Shown here piece by piece: positions 1 through 8,880 of a stretch of DNA of 42,127 nt. This DNA is from a virus: positions 1 to 42,127 of the IMG/VR virus record IMGVR_UViG_3300025892_003881. The stretch is one strand, 5' to 3'. The position numbers and the translations under genes were made by a program. The notes below the pieces were generated by a model that saw nothing but the letters and a program-made list of their open reading frames with translations, did not search any database and was not told the origin of the DNA. How positions within the stretch are numbered: position 1 is the first letter of the stretch; each line of letters starts with the position of its first letter.

Positions 1-2995
1 CCTTGGCTATGCTATCAACAACTCTCATTGCAGAAATAGAAGTTCCTATATCTCCATATAATCCAGTGTATCCATTTTTTCTTGAATATTCAGCCATATG
101 CTCGTACAAATCTTTTCCGTAACCTTTTCCTCTTAAAGATTGGTTGGCTTCTGAAGTCATTATTACCTGTAATGCTCTTTTATTTGGATCTTTAAAGTCG
201 GCGATATCTATAGCATGAGATGTTGCAAAATTTTTCCCACCCACACTGGACTCAAAATATACTTGCTTAGGAGGTCCGTGCTCACTTGGCCCATCATCTC
301 TAACCTGGGTTTTATATTTAGCTGGAATTCTTGCACTCGCATAATTAGGAACATAACCTCCGCTAGTGCTCATATCCCATTTTTTCGGCTTGTCTATCCT
401 TAAACTGCCAAACATATTTTTTGGTATTAAAGTATGAGGAAAAAGATGAGGAGGTATCGGTCTATCAGGTTTCATATAACCAGATTTCCAATACATCATG
501 GCGGCTTTCTCCATCATTGAAGAGCTAAGATCTCTAAACCTTTTACCTTCAGTTCTTCCTGATGAACCTTTTGGAGTGAAGTATTTTTTGGGGCCAGGAT
601 TCCTGTAGCTTGCATTCATTTCATCAATGTAATTATACATCGCTCTATCATCAGAATTCATTTGAGAAGGTAATCCTCTTCCTCCTTTTGCAAAATTAGG
701 AACGAATCCTTTTGAGTATGGAAGTTCTAATTTTCTAGATGATTTTCTTGCGGAATTTAATTGTTCCACCATTCCGTAAACTAAATCGTCTTGAACTCCT
801 CCCGTACCCCATTTTTCGACCGATTTGCCGCCAATATTTTTTAAAGCTTTATTAACTTCCCCCCTAAAGTCGCTCCCTTTATTTTGAATAAAATTTTTAT
901 AAATTCTTTCTCTTATAGAATTCATTTCGTTTCCTGTAGCCATTGCTGGCGCAAAAGAATGCCAAGTGTCTTTGAATCTTTTTCCTCCGCCCATATTCAA
1001 GTTCATAGCGGTAGTTTTTCCGTGAATCAATGCTCTTGCGATAGTCGCAGCATTTTCTCCAGAAAAAGATGCCCCTCTTGGGTCTCTAGGCAACCCTCTG
1101 GCGAAGTTGGGGACGAATCCCCCACTTGCATAAGGATTGAATCCATGAGTTTTTGCAAATGCTTTTTGGTATTTCTTGCCAGCCCTACTTCTTGGAGGTG
1201 GCATAATTGCTGGCTGAACCATTCCTGGGAAAGATTTTACTTTTTCTGCTGAGTTATAAACCACCCTTCCCTGACCAGGCATTTTCATTGATTTTACTGC
1301 TCCTGGAGAATAACCTCCAGATTTAGCTCCCGATCTTTCTGCTGAAGCTTCAGTTCCAGATACATAATTTGGTATATGACCCTCACTTCTAGTTCTTTTA
1401 AATTGAGCGTTATAACCACTCCTCATTACTGCTGGCCCTATTGCAGCTGCAGCTGCAGCTATTTTTGCTTGTTCCCTACTTTGAGCTTGCAATATACTTA
1501 AAATTGTTTTTTCTTGTGCAGCTCGATTACCTTCTTGTGACAATATCTTTTTTTGTAATGCTGAGTTTTCTCCTAACACTGCAACTATTGATCTTTGAAT
1601 ATCTCTTTGTTTTTGTGATGCGGTGGTTATTCCAATCAATTCCTTAACAGAACCACCAAGAAATGCAAATGTTTTTAGGAAAAGTTTGCCAAGAACTCCT
1701 AGGGCTAGAATTAAAGTCGGGCCAGTCAAGAAATTTCCAAGACCTTTTATTAAACCTCTTGCTGTTATGGCACCTATTTCTTCTCCATTTTTTAACCAAT
1801 CCGCCCTGCTTTTTAGTAGCTCGTTAAATGAAGAAATTAATATTTTTAAATTATCTTCAAAAGCTAAACTTCCAACTACATTAGTAAACTCTTCTAAACT
1901 AACTGCTGCTTGGGATGAAATAGCAGATAAAGTTTTATTTAATAATTCATTCTTTTTTATAGCTTCATCTGTTGCTTGGCTTGAAACTCTGGTTGCTCTA
2001 GCAAGAATACTGTTTTGATCAGTTAGATCTTTTATTGCAGCTTTTAAAATGTTGATTTGAAAAACTCCACCAACTTGCTCAGCTACTGCAGCTTTAGTTG
2101 TATCAGCAAGAGTCTCATATGTTTTTGATAAATTTGTTAATATTTGAATTGCTGGCAAAGTACTACCTGTAACATCTCTAACTGCTATTCCAAGTTCTTC
2201 TAATCTTTTTATTGTTGATTGTCTTTGAACCCTAGTAAAAATAGTTTTGAAACTATTACCGATAACTTTACCACCTCTAGCTGTTTGTTGTTGAGCTGCA
2301 GTTACTGCACCCAATAACTCATCAAAGCTGACTCCTGCATCTTGAGCAACAGCACCAGCTCTAGAAACAGCATCAATTAAATCTTCAGTACTAACTGCAA
2401 ATTGAACATCAACTGCAGCCATTTTACTTAAAACCTTAGTTGAATCTAATCCTGCTTTATTAAAAGTATTTAATGCAGCCGTAAGACCGCTTACTGCACT
2501 AGCTGCATCTAGACCCGTCAATCTAGTTAATATTAGTGCATCATTAGTTCTTTTCAAAGTCTCCTCCATAGACAGACCTTGCCTAGCTAATTCAGTTGCA
2601 GCAGTTGCAACAGTTGAGAAGCTTTGAGCTGTATTTCTAGCTACATTAAATAATCCTTCTCCAAATTTTTCAAGCTGTTTATTTGTTGCACCCATGACAA
2701 CATTAATCTCAGCCATTTGTTTTTCCACTCTTATAGTAGTTGTGATTAAGGCGGCAAAAGCTTTTTGCACACCTTGTATCATTCCAACTGAAGCTCCAAA
2801 AGCAAGAACACGGGCATTAGATGCTTCAAGAGATTTATTAAACTCGCTTACAGACCCAGTTATTTTACCCAAGGGTCTAGTGAATTGCCTATCGTTGATG
2901 GCTATGTTTAAGCCGCCTCGACGATTAACATTTCTAACAGCCTTCTGTATAGACTGCTCTAATCCTGTCTGTACTGTTTGTACTCTTAATGGCAT
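1..2995 (-). CDS. Tail tape measure protein, C-terminus off the left edge
   Basis: Minus-strand reading frame open from ATG at 2995 to the window edge (998 codons visible). The N-terminal 350 residues look like a phage tape measure protein: an Ala/Thr-rich amphipathic helical region with segments such as VEKQMAEINVVMG and TELARQGLSMEETLKR, then hydrophobic stretches near residues 390-440. From residue 538 the style changes to Gly/Pro/Lys-rich linker with four short repeats (residues 538-545, 625-632, 762-769, 879-886). After the last repeat comes a GNAT acetyltransferase-like segment (about residues 920-998) with the acetyl-CoA loop LRGKGYGKDLYEH near residue 951. The start follows AAGGAATAAGGAAT, a plausible ribosome site, and a GTGTAATTA promoter motif at 3016-3024. 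Tape measure proteins set tail length and can carry enzymes delivered to the host; the GNAT part is unusual. Identity as tape measure is confident; the enzymatic role is inferred. Confidence 0.85.
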   Translation of the reverse strand, partial: MPLRVQTVQTGLEQSIQKAVRNVNRRGGLNIAINDRQFTRPLGKITGSVSEFNKSLEASNARVLAFGASVGMIQGVQKAFAALITTTIRVEKQMAEINVVMGATNKQLEKFGEGLFNVARNTAQSFSTVATAATELARQGLSMEETLKRTNDALILTRLTGLDAASAVSGLTAALNTFNKAGLDSTKVLSKMAAVDVQFAVSTEDLIDAVSRAGAVAQDAGVSFDELLGAVTAAQQQTARGGKVIGNSFKTIFTRVQRQSTIKRLEELGIAVRDVTGSTLPAIQILTNLSKTYETLADTTKAAVAEQVGGVFQINILKAAIKDLTDQNSILARATRVSSQATDEAIKKNELLNKTLSAISSQAAVSLEEFTNVVGSLAFEDNLKILISSFNELLKSRADWLKNGEEIGAITARGLIKGLGNFLTGPTLILALGVLGKLFLKTFAFLGGSVKELIGITTASQKQRDIQRSIVAVLGENSALQKKILSQEGNRAAQEKTILSILQAQSREQAKIAAAAAAIGPAVMRSGYNAQFKRTRSEGHIPNYVSGTEASAERSGAKSGGYSPGAVKSMKMPGQGRVVYNSAEKVKSFPGMVQPAIMPPPRSRAGKKYQKAFAKTHGFNPYASGGFVPNFARGLPRDPRGASFSGENAATIARALIHGKTTAMNLNMGGGKRFKDTWHSFAPAMATGNEMNSIRERIYKNFIQNKGSDFRGEVNKALKNIGGKSVEKWGTGGVQDDLVYGMVEQLNSARKSSRKLELPYSKGFVPNFAKGGRGLPSQMNSDDRAMYNYIDEMNASYRNPGPKKYFTPKGSSGRTEGKRFRDLSSSMMEKAAMMYWKSGYMKPDRPIPPHLFPHTLIPKNMFGSLRIDKPKKWDMSTSGGYVPNYASARIPAKYKTQVRDDGPSEHGPPKQVYFESSVGGKNFATSHAIDIADFKDPNKRALQVIMTSEANQSLRGKGYGKDLYEHMAEYSRKNGYTGLYGDIGTSISAMRVVDSIAK
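338..1384 (-). repeat. Four xG[FYH][VI]PN[FY][AV] peptide repeats in the tape measure gene
   Basis: Minus-strand in-frame copies at 1361-1384 (EGHIPNYV), 1100-1123 (GGFVPNFA), 689-712 (KGFVPNFA) and 338-361 (GGYVPNYA). The intervals are 79 to 129 residues of unrelated sequence. The conserved core PN followed by an aromatic residue is kept although codons differ, so selection acts on the protein. The copies could be processing sites, docking motifs or hinges between cargo modules; which is unknown. Confidence 0.8.
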
Positions 2996-3000
2996 ATTCC

Positions 3001-3024
3001 TTATTCCTTAATAAGTAATTACAC
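3001..3024 (-). promoter_or_regulatory. Late-type promoter motif before the tape measure gene
   Basis: The minus strand reads GTGTAATTACTTATT just downstream of the terminator of the preceding gene and about 20 bases before the tape measure start. It belongs to the recurrent GTGTANNAT family seen before most structural operons. Here the leader contains AAGGA, so translation would be conventional. Inferred from recurrence only. Confidence 0.5.
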
Positions 3025-3033
3025 CAAAAAACA

Positions 3034-3069
3034 AAAGAACCCCCCAAAAAATGGGAGGTTCTTTTTTTT
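3034..3069 (-). terminator. Rho-independent terminator after the major tail protein gene
   Basis: Inverted repeat GAACC-CCCC / GGG-AGGTTC around an A6 loop, flanked by T runs on both strands. On the minus strand it follows the stop of the 535-aa tail gene and precedes the promoter and start of the tape measure gene, so it separates two transcripts. Confidence 0.8.
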
Positions 3070-3086
3070 AGGCGGATTTAAAAAAC

Positions 3087-4694
3087 TTACCTTCCAGGAA
3101 TGCCAACATGTCCAGAAATCGCAGCTCTATTAGCTCCAGAAATAAACACGCCGTGTATTAAATCTTCTGGGCCACCAATTTGAGTAGTAAAAGTTAAATC
3201 AACACTTTTATTACTTCCGATATCTGAGCTAATTGACTCACTATCAATTCTAGCCCCCTTGAAGTCGATAATCATTGAATCTTTGGTTTCACCTTCACCG
3301 CAAGCAGTATTGGCTTTCATTGTGATCTTAACATCTCTTTCTTCACAATCATCAAGAATCTCAGCCAAGTTGCCTTCATTAACTTCAGAAACTAATGCAC
3401 TCACACTCATTGTTGCTACGACAGGAAAGTCAACAACACGAGAGAACGCAAACCTAGTTCCAAGCCTATCAATTGGGCTTCTTGCAAGAGGTAATGAAAG
3501 ATTGAAGTTCTGGATATGAGCTCCTCCATCACCACTTACATCTGCAAATATAGATAGTCCCTCTGGAATATCCATAGTTATGTCTCCTGGGCGAAGAGCT
3601 GAAACTCCAGCATCTCCAGTACTTGGGGACTGGCCTCCGTTTTTATTTATCTTTAGTTCTCCTGGTCTTAGACCGCTTGGAGATCCAACTGTAAAAGTAA
3701 TTCCACTTAAAGCAGATCCGTCACTCAAATTTACTCCAGGTGTGTTTACCCCAGTAGTCCCTTTGTCTGATTTAGCATTAAAAAGCTCAACCGTACTTGA
3801 TACACTTGGAATAGATCCAACAGAAGCTTCTAATGAATAATCACTCAGGTATCCGTTACCAAGAGAAATCACACTTCGATTAGCATGCGCTGATGTTGTG
3901 TTAAATGCGTCAGTACCTTCTGGAGTTGTTAGGATGAAAAAGTTTCTACCAGCAGAGTCATCTTGAAGATGCCCTTTTGCGGAAGATAATTGAGCCTTAC
4001 CCATTCCTTCGCCCTTGTCGTTAGCACCTTGAACGTAGAAACCAAGATTTCTTTCGTTAAATCCATCAGTTGGATAATAAGAAAAGTCAAGATTTACTGT
4101 GGGTGGCTCAAGAGCGATAGCATCAATTCTAGCAAGCTGACCGAATGTATTAACATCAGTACGATTAATTGTAAAGTTATAATTCGCGCTTTGAACTCTA
4201 TGTAGCTGCTGAACTAAATTTGTATAACTTCCACTAAAAGGGTGGAGCAATACCCCAGTGGTGTAGTTAGAGTCAACGCTGTTTATGCCATTATAGCTGT
4301 CCAAGAACGTTTCCCATTGTGTTATATTTGTAAACAGTGTTGTTCCGCCGTTAGTGATACTTGTGGCATCCTTGGAATTAAGTCCAAGATTAGCACCTAG
4401 AGAACCTGTTATAGCACCACTTAAATTTGCAAAGTCTGTTACTGCCATATCGTTAGAATCTGAATTCAACTTAGCATCAGTCATTTGAGCAACGCCAAAA
4501 TCTTCCTTAAGGCCAAATGGATCCGAAGCAATTCCGATTGCTGAAAACATGTGTTGAGCGACTGGGTTAGGGCCAAAACTTGTTCCTGTAGCTCCTCCTC
4601 CAGTTATTAAACCGTCACATATAAAATGTGCTCCTGTTGCGTTGGGACTTACAAATAATGCTTCGCTTTGATATATTACTCTATTTCTTGCCAT
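3087..4694 (-). CDS. Probable major tail protein
   Basis: 535-residue protein with no signal peptide or membrane segment, beginning MARNRVIYQSEALFVSP. A central beta-rich part includes LHRVQSANYNFTINRTD and FSYYPTDGFNERNLGF (about residues 165-215), a Gly/Ser/Pro-rich insert follows (about 310-385), and the C-terminus ends HVGIPGR. Position immediately before the tape measure gene is where tailed phages keep the major tail tube protein. The gene has its own terminator and codons visibly richer in GC than its neighbours, fitting high expression. A contractile sheath was considered, but I see no sheath-like motif. The upstream CTGTAATTT at 4729-4737 resembles the late promoter motif. Structural role is fairly safe; tube versus another major tail component is inference. 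Confidence 0.65.
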   Translation of the reverse strand: MARNRVIYQSEALFVSPNATGAHFICDGLITGGGATGTSFGPNPVAQHMFSAIGIASDPFGLKEDFGVAQMTDAKLNSDSNDMAVTDFANLSGAITGSLGANLGLNSKDATSITNGGTTLFTNITQWETFLDSYNGINSVDSNYTTGVLLHPFSGSYTNLVQQLHRVQSANYNFTINRTDVNTFGQLARIDAIALEPPTVNLDFSYYPTDGFNERNLGFYVQGANDKGEGMGKAQLSSAKGHLQDDSAGRNFFILTTPEGTDAFNTTSAHANRSVISLGNGYLSDYSLEASVGSIPSVSSTVELFNAKSDKGTTGVNTPGVNLSDGSALSGITFTVGSPSGLRPGELKINKNGGQSPSTGDAGVSALRPGDITMDIPEGLSIFADVSGDGGAHIQNFNLSLPLARSPIDRLGTRFAFSRVVDFPVVATMSVSALVSEVNEGNLAEILDDCEERDVKITMKANTACGEGETKDSMIIDFKGARIDSESISSDIGSNKSVDLTFTTQIGGPEDLIHGVFISGANRAAISGHVGIPGR

Positions 4695-4781
4695 GACTTT
4701 TTTTTTGTTAAATATTTGGGTTTACAATAAATTACAGGTAACTATGTATAATGTGAAATTTTTTAATTTTTTTTTTAAAAA

Positions 4782-5642
4782 TTAACAAACTCTTGGAAAT
4801 CTATTTTTTGTGACTTCAAAATCTATAAATCCAACAAAAAGAGTCGGAGATATAGAACTTCTAATATTGTCACTTATTTTTGATGTCGTAACTCTTTCTA
4901 TATTAAAGAGATCATTACTTCTTTTCTTTGCAGTTTCATTATATAAATAAAGACCACTCTTCAAGTCTCCAAACTCATTTATAGGATGATCTCCAAAACT
5001 TATAGCTGAAAAAGAAACATTTCTTGTATCTGAAAATAAAGAAAGAATTCCGTCTAGTTGGTAAAGATTCTCTGCAAATACTACAGATTTAAAGCTTAAT
5101 ATAGTTTTATCTTCTCCACCAAACGCATATGGAATGTTTTCTATATCTTCATTATTAACAAAAACAGCTGGGGTTACAAAATCATATGGAGCAATTCCGC
5201 TTTCTACTACTGTAAATCTACTATTATTGTCAAATTTACTCTCTACAATTAAAGACTCTTCGCTTTGGTTTGTGTTATATATATTAAATTCTTTTACAGA
5301 AAAAGCTCCGCTTAAATTTAAACTTGCAGAAGCAGCGTTTCCAGTAATGACCACTCCCCCATTATTAAAATCTATATAATATCCATTAATATCGTTAGTT
5401 TTGTCTATTTCTCCAGCCGCTCCAGATATAGCAGTTGGCACAAATGCTCCTCCCGCACCGCTTTCATTTACCCATTGCTTGTAAGGACTACTATAGCGAT
5501 AATAATTATTTGGAAGCCTATCATCATCAATGTAAAAAAGTTTTCCAGTTTTTTGATCATAAGCTTCTCCATGCTCTAATAAGTGATGCTCAAACCATAA
5601 TGAGAAACTAGTGGTAGCTTCATGAGAAAAAGATATTTTCAT
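4782..5642 (-). CDS. Tail-associated structural protein
   Basis: 286 residues, soluble, beta-rich composition, aromatic N-terminus (MKISFSHEATTSFSLWFEHH) and Ser/Asn-rich body. Its ATG overlaps the stop of the preceding 222-aa gene by four bases (ATGA), so the two are translationally coupled. Lying between head-tail joining genes and the major tail protein, it is probably a tail terminator, adaptor or minor tail component. No family recognised. Confidence 0.5.
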   Translation of the reverse strand: MKISFSHEATTSFSLWFEHHLLEHGEAYDQKTGKLFYIDDDRLPNNYYRYSSPYKQWVNESGAGGAFVPTAISGAAGEIDKTNDINGYYIDFNNGGVVITGNAASASLNLSGAFSVKEFNIYNTNQSEESLIVESKFDNNSRFTVVESGIAPYDFVTPAVFVNNEDIENIPYAFGGEDKTILSFKSVVFAENLYQLDGILSLFSDTRNVSFSAISFGDHPINEFGDLKSGLYLYNETAKKRSNDLFNIERVTTSKISDNIRSSISPTLFVGFIDFEVTKNRFPRVC

Positions 5643-6307
5643 CTTATACGTAACCTCTCTAAGTTTGATACTTTTTGAGAAAATTCTTTTAATATCGTAG
5701 AAATGTAGCTTGTTCTAGTATATCTAGTTCTTTGAGTTGCTATAGCTCCACCAGTAGATCCTCCGCCAACTGCTTTTTCTGATTTCTTTCCCCCTTTTAA
5801 CTGTATCGCTGGTCCAGATCTTGAGCCTTTTATATCTCCATCTTCTTTATATAAGTAAAACCCAAGTCCAGATAATCCTGTTTCTATTCCATCTAGCCAG
5901 CTTCTTCCTCCTTCTAATTCAGGTCTAAAAGAAGAAATTTTAGTCATCTTAAATAATTCTTCTCTAGTTGGTTCTGTAGTTATAAAGCTCATTCTTCCAT
6001 TTTTAAAATTAATTTTTCTTAAAATAGTTTCTTCAAGCCTTTCTCTTATTTCTTGTATTGGGTTTGCACCAGAAGGAAAACCTATAAATGTAAAAAGATT
6101 TCCATACCCAGAAAGAGTTCTGCTAGTATTTGACGCATTAGGTCCAGCCTCTATTTCTTGGGTTACAGGATGACTATCAAAATCTTGGATCATTTCCAAC
6201 TTTATCTTTTCAAAATTTTTCCTTGTTATAGCTTCGAGTCTTTGTCCTAGCTCCTTTGGTAATTGAGCGTTTATAGATCTTCTTACATCTGATGGTAAAA
6301 TAGACAT
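5639..6307 (-). CDS. Head-tail or tail completion protein
   Basis: 222 residues, mixed charge, no membrane segments. The N-terminal half is helical and charged (AQLPKELGQRLEAITRKNFEKIKLEM) with a Gly/Ser/Lys-rich stretch around residues 165-190. The gene overlaps its upstream neighbour by one base (TAATG) and its downstream neighbour by four, forming a three-gene unit. By position it may be a neck or tail completion protein. Function not recognisable from sequence alone. Confidence 0.45.
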   Translation of the reverse strand: MSILPSDVRRSINAQLPKELGQRLEAITRKNFEKIKLEMIQDFDSHPVTQEIEAGPNASNTSRTLSGYGNLFTFIGFPSGANPIQEIRERLEETILRKINFKNGRMSFITTEPTREELFKMTKISSFRPELEGGRSWLDGIETGLSGLGFYLYKEDGDIKGSRSGPAIQLKGGKKSEKAVGGGSTGGAIATQRTRYTRTSYISTILKEFSQKVSNLERLRIR

Positions 6308-6765
6308 TATTCTTCAGTAGGTAATAGAAAAAATGTATAATGAGTTGGTTTAAATAGTCCGTGAGGTCGGACGTCACTTTCTATGGTAAACTTTCTTCCA
6401 TCAAACTCCACTCTCTTTGACTGTTTTATATATTCATATCCATTCTTATCAACTTTTATTCTTACATACCCATCTGGCATTTTTAATTTTAATTGAGAGT
6501 CAATTTCTGGAGAAGTTACATTTTCTTGGTTTCTATCTGTATCATATGTTATTCTCGCTGAAAATTTTCCAGATTGAACTTGTCTTTTTACTGTTTGGCT
6601 TTGAGCTGTATTTTGCTGATAAATTGCATTGTAATTTGGACTTGTCGATATTACAGTGCTTTTTGCTTCTTTGTAAATATAAATATCCCTAGCAAAAGTA
6701 TCATGCAATTCATTAAGAGCTGACTGAAGGGCATTCTTTTGAGCACTTGTAAGTAGTGAGGCCAT
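6307..6765 (-). CDS. Putative neck/tail completion protein
   Basis: 152 residues. An N-terminal helix (SAQKNALQSALNELHDTFARDI) is followed by a predicted beta-rich domain with a terminal segment GLFKPTHYTFFLLPTEE. It is the first gene of a coupled trio. The start codon sits directly after GTGTAATATATTTAT with no room for a ribosome binding site, so the mRNA may be leaderless. The size and layout resemble small head-tail joining proteins; the assignment is positional. Confidence 0.45.
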   Translation of the reverse strand: MASLLTSAQKNALQSALNELHDTFARDIYIYKEAKSTVISTSPNYNAIYQQNTAQSQTVKRQVQSGKFSARITYDTDRNQENVTSPEIDSQLKLKMPDGYVRIKVDKNGYEYIKQSKRVEFDGRKFTIESDVRPHGLFKPTHYTFFLLPTEE

Positions 6766-6823
6766 ATAAATATATTACACTTATTTTATTGAAATATTTT
6801 TTTTAAAGTGTATTATTATTTAT
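6766..6823. promoter_or_regulatory. Divergent pair of late-type promoter motifs
   Basis: Two copies of the recurrent motif face away from each other. The minus strand has GTGTAATATATTTAT (6780-6766) ending exactly at the ATG of the 152-aa gene. The plus strand has GTGTATTATTATTTAT (6808-6823), eight bases before the ATG of the 95-aa gene. The TANNAT box lies 6 bases from the minus-strand ATG. No -35 box is evident. Promoter function is inferred from recurrence and position. Confidence 0.55.
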
Positions 6824-6830
6824 CAAAGGT

Positions 6831-7118
6831 ATGGAGGATAAGGAAATTCTACAGGAAAGGTATGAAAAACATATAAAAGGTTTGTTTAAATCTTTTTTGT
6901 TTATTCTAGAAGATTTGAATGATGATCATTCAATTAATTTTGCTAAACTTAAGAAAGCATTACCTGAACATGAGCACATAATAACTCAAGCAGATTATTT
7001 CGATAGGAATAAACTGCAATTCTTAAGAAAAAGAGTTTTAGATTTAGGGAATGATTCTCTCAGAGGGCAAAATGAAGATTTAGAAAAATTTACTGTAATT
7101 TTAAATTTTAAACGTTAA
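6831..7118 (+). CDS. Hypothetical protein in the inverted tail island
   Basis: 95 residues, charged and predicted helical (MEDKEILQERYEKHIKGLF), no membrane segment, no recognised domain. It opens a three-gene plus-strand island inside the minus-strand structural module and lies 15 bases before the next gene. The late-type motif directly upstream suggests expression with the virion genes. Possibly a tail assembly factor by association. Confidence 0.5.
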   Translation: MEDKEILQERYEKHIKGLFKSFLFILEDLNDDHSINFAKLKKALPEHEHIITQADYFDRNKLQFLRKRVLDLGNDSLRGQNEDLEKFTVILNFKR

Positions 7119-7133
7119 TATAAGGAATAAGTT

Positions 7134-7895
7134 ATGAAAGAAATATATAGTTTTAATGTAGAGGTAGAGCGCGAGATTCAGGAAACTGAAACCAAAAAAC
7201 GCAAAAATAAAGAAACTGGTAAAATGGAAGAGGTTTCTGTAGACAAGACGGTCAAAAAGGAAGTTCCTATAAAAGTCATTATCAAAGAGCCTAACAGAAG
7301 ACAGCTTGAAGATGCAGATATGGAATTTAGTATCGAAATGAGTAACTGTATCAAAAGAGGAATACTTACTAAAGCTATGTTAGCCAAGAAGTATAGTGAC
7401 TCTGGAGGACTCCTTTCTGAAGAAGATGCAAAATTCTTAACTAGAAAATATTCTGAGCTTGGTGATCTTCAAAATAAATATACTAGATTATCTGCGAAAC
7501 CCAAAAAGACAAAAGCTGACGAAGACAGATTAACCTCAATGATGGGTGATATGGCAGATAAAAGAAGAGAAATAGTTGACATAGAAACTAGTTATTCTTC
7601 TTTGTTTAATCATACTGCAGATAATAAAGCTCAAAACAAGGTTATACTTTGGTATCTTGTTAATTTATCTCACTATCAAGAGGATGAAAGTGACGATATT
7701 AAACCTTTCTTCAACGGAGAAGAATCTGAAGATAAAATAAATCAATACTATGATATTGATGAAAATGGCGATGAAATTTTTGACCTAGCTAAAGATAAAC
7801 TTAGCACATTTCTAAGTTTTTGGTATTTTAGTTCCAATGCAAGCGTGGAAGATTTTGATCAGTTAAATCAAGACATCGACACTGGAAATGTCTGA
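7134..7895 (+). CDS. Probable tail assembly chaperone (first of pair)
   Basis: 253 residues, strongly acidic C-terminus. The N-terminal part has a Lys/Glu-rich loop, then KVIIKEPNRRQLEDADMEF and IKRGILTKAMLAKKYSDSGG (about residues 45-85), a pattern I associate with tail assembly chaperones of marine phages. The middle is helical. A good ribosome site (AAGGA) precedes the ATG. The stop codon overlaps the next start by eight bases, and the next gene is in the +1 frame, so coupling or a +1/-2 shift is conceivable. In most long-tailed phages this pair sits between major tail and tape measure genes; here it is displaced and inverted. Confidence 0.5.
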   Translation: MKEIYSFNVEVEREIQETETKKRKNKETGKMEEVSVDKTVKKEVPIKVIIKEPNRRQLEDADMEFSIEMSNCIKRGILTKAMLAKKYSDSGGLLSEEDAKFLTRKYSELGDLQNKYTRLSAKPKKTKADEDRLTSMMGDMADKRREIVDIETSYSSLFNHTADNKAQNKVILWYLVNLSHYQEDESDDIKPFFNGEESEDKINQYYDIDENGDEIFDLAKDKLSTFLSFWYFSSNASVEDFDQLNQDIDTGNV

Positions 7896-8880
7896 TGCAG
7901 AAAATCTAACTAGATACAGAAAAGTTTTTAGAGATATTGTAAAGGGTTATTCTAAGAATGACTCTGAATTTGGGCTGTTATATATAAAACATTTAACAAC
8001 TCATGATCAAGTTGATCTTGAGGAGATAGAAGAACGCTTTTATAAAAAAGCAAAAGAAAAAGGTTTATGCACAGAAGAGGAGAGGTTAGCTTCTTTATAT
8101 AATGAAGGTTCATGGACCAAAGAAGACGAATCTTTTATACATTCTCAGAGGTCATATATAGAGAATTTAGAAAAATCAAAATCTCAATTAATACTTAAAT
8201 CTCAAATAGATAATCAGCAAAAATTAATAAAAGCTGAATTTCAAAAATTAAATAAGTCATTAAACATTAAAAATGATCTTATTGGATCTACCTGCGAAAA
8301 CTATTCTCAAAAAAGAATTAATGATTATTATATATCAAAAAGTTTTTTTAAAGATGAATTTTTCAAAGAGCCTTTGTATTCAGAAAAAGAGTATGATGAG
8401 TTGAGTTATACTGATATATCAAAATTAATACTTATTCATAACGAGCAGTTTAATTTATTTTCAGAAGAAAATATTCAAAAATTGATATTAGAAGAATTTT
8501 ATTTTCCTTACATGCCTTTCTGCGAGGATAGTGTGCAGTTTTTTGGATTGGCTGTTTGTAAATTAACTCATAATCAATTAAAATTATTATTATTTACCCG
8601 TATATTTAAAAATATATTTGATAATAATGATAATATACCAGAAAAAATAAAAAAAGACCCTCAAGCATTGTTGGATTATGCTTCGTCCTCTAAAAAAGGC
8701 AAAGATTTAATCGAGCAAGATTCAGAAAAAGGAGGAGCCAGTACCATAGTTGGAGCTACAAAAGAAGATTATGAGTACATGGGTGTAGATACAAGAAAAG
8801 GAAAGAGTCTCGATCAAGCCGCAAAAGCTAAAGGAGGATCATTAAATATGCAAGACTTAATGAACTTGGCTGGAGAATAA
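7888..8880 (+). CDS. Probable tail assembly chaperone partner
   Basis: 330 residues, Lys/Glu/Asn-rich and mostly helical, no membrane segments. The C-terminal tail contains YEYMGVDTRKGKSLDQAA and ends AKGGSLNMQDLMNLAGE, a short Gly-Lys linker plus a terminal amphipathic helix as often seen in long chaperone forms. It overlaps the preceding gene by eight bases and ends one base before the convergent minus-strand gene, with no terminator between. I infer a helper that coats or folds the tape measure protein; it may instead be an unrelated tail factor. Confidence 0.45.
   Translation: MSDAENLTRYRKVFRDIVKGYSKNDSEFGLLYIKHLTTHDQVDLEEIEERFYKKAKEKGLCTEEERLASLYNEGSWTKEDESFIHSQRSYIENLEKSKSQLILKSQIDNQQKLIKAEFQKLNKSLNIKNDLIGSTCENYSQKRINDYYISKSFFKDEFFKEPLYSEKEYDELSYTDISKLILIHNEQFNLFSEENIQKLILEEFYFPYMPFCEDSVQFFGLAVCKLTHNQLKLLLFTRIFKNIFDNNDNIPEKIKKDPQALLDYASSSKKGKDLIEQDSEKGGASTIVGATKEDYEYMGVDTRKGKSLDQAAKAKGGSLNMQDLMNLAGE

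Noticed and set aside
884-2018. Plus-strand open frames within the tape measure gene
   Set aside because: They lie opposite a continuous minus-strand coding frame, have unlikely composition and no start signals.
3087-4694. Contractile tail sheath
   Set aside because: The size would allow it, but no sheath-like motif is visible, and the gene sits directly before the tape measure gene with no separate tube gene; major tail protein fits better.
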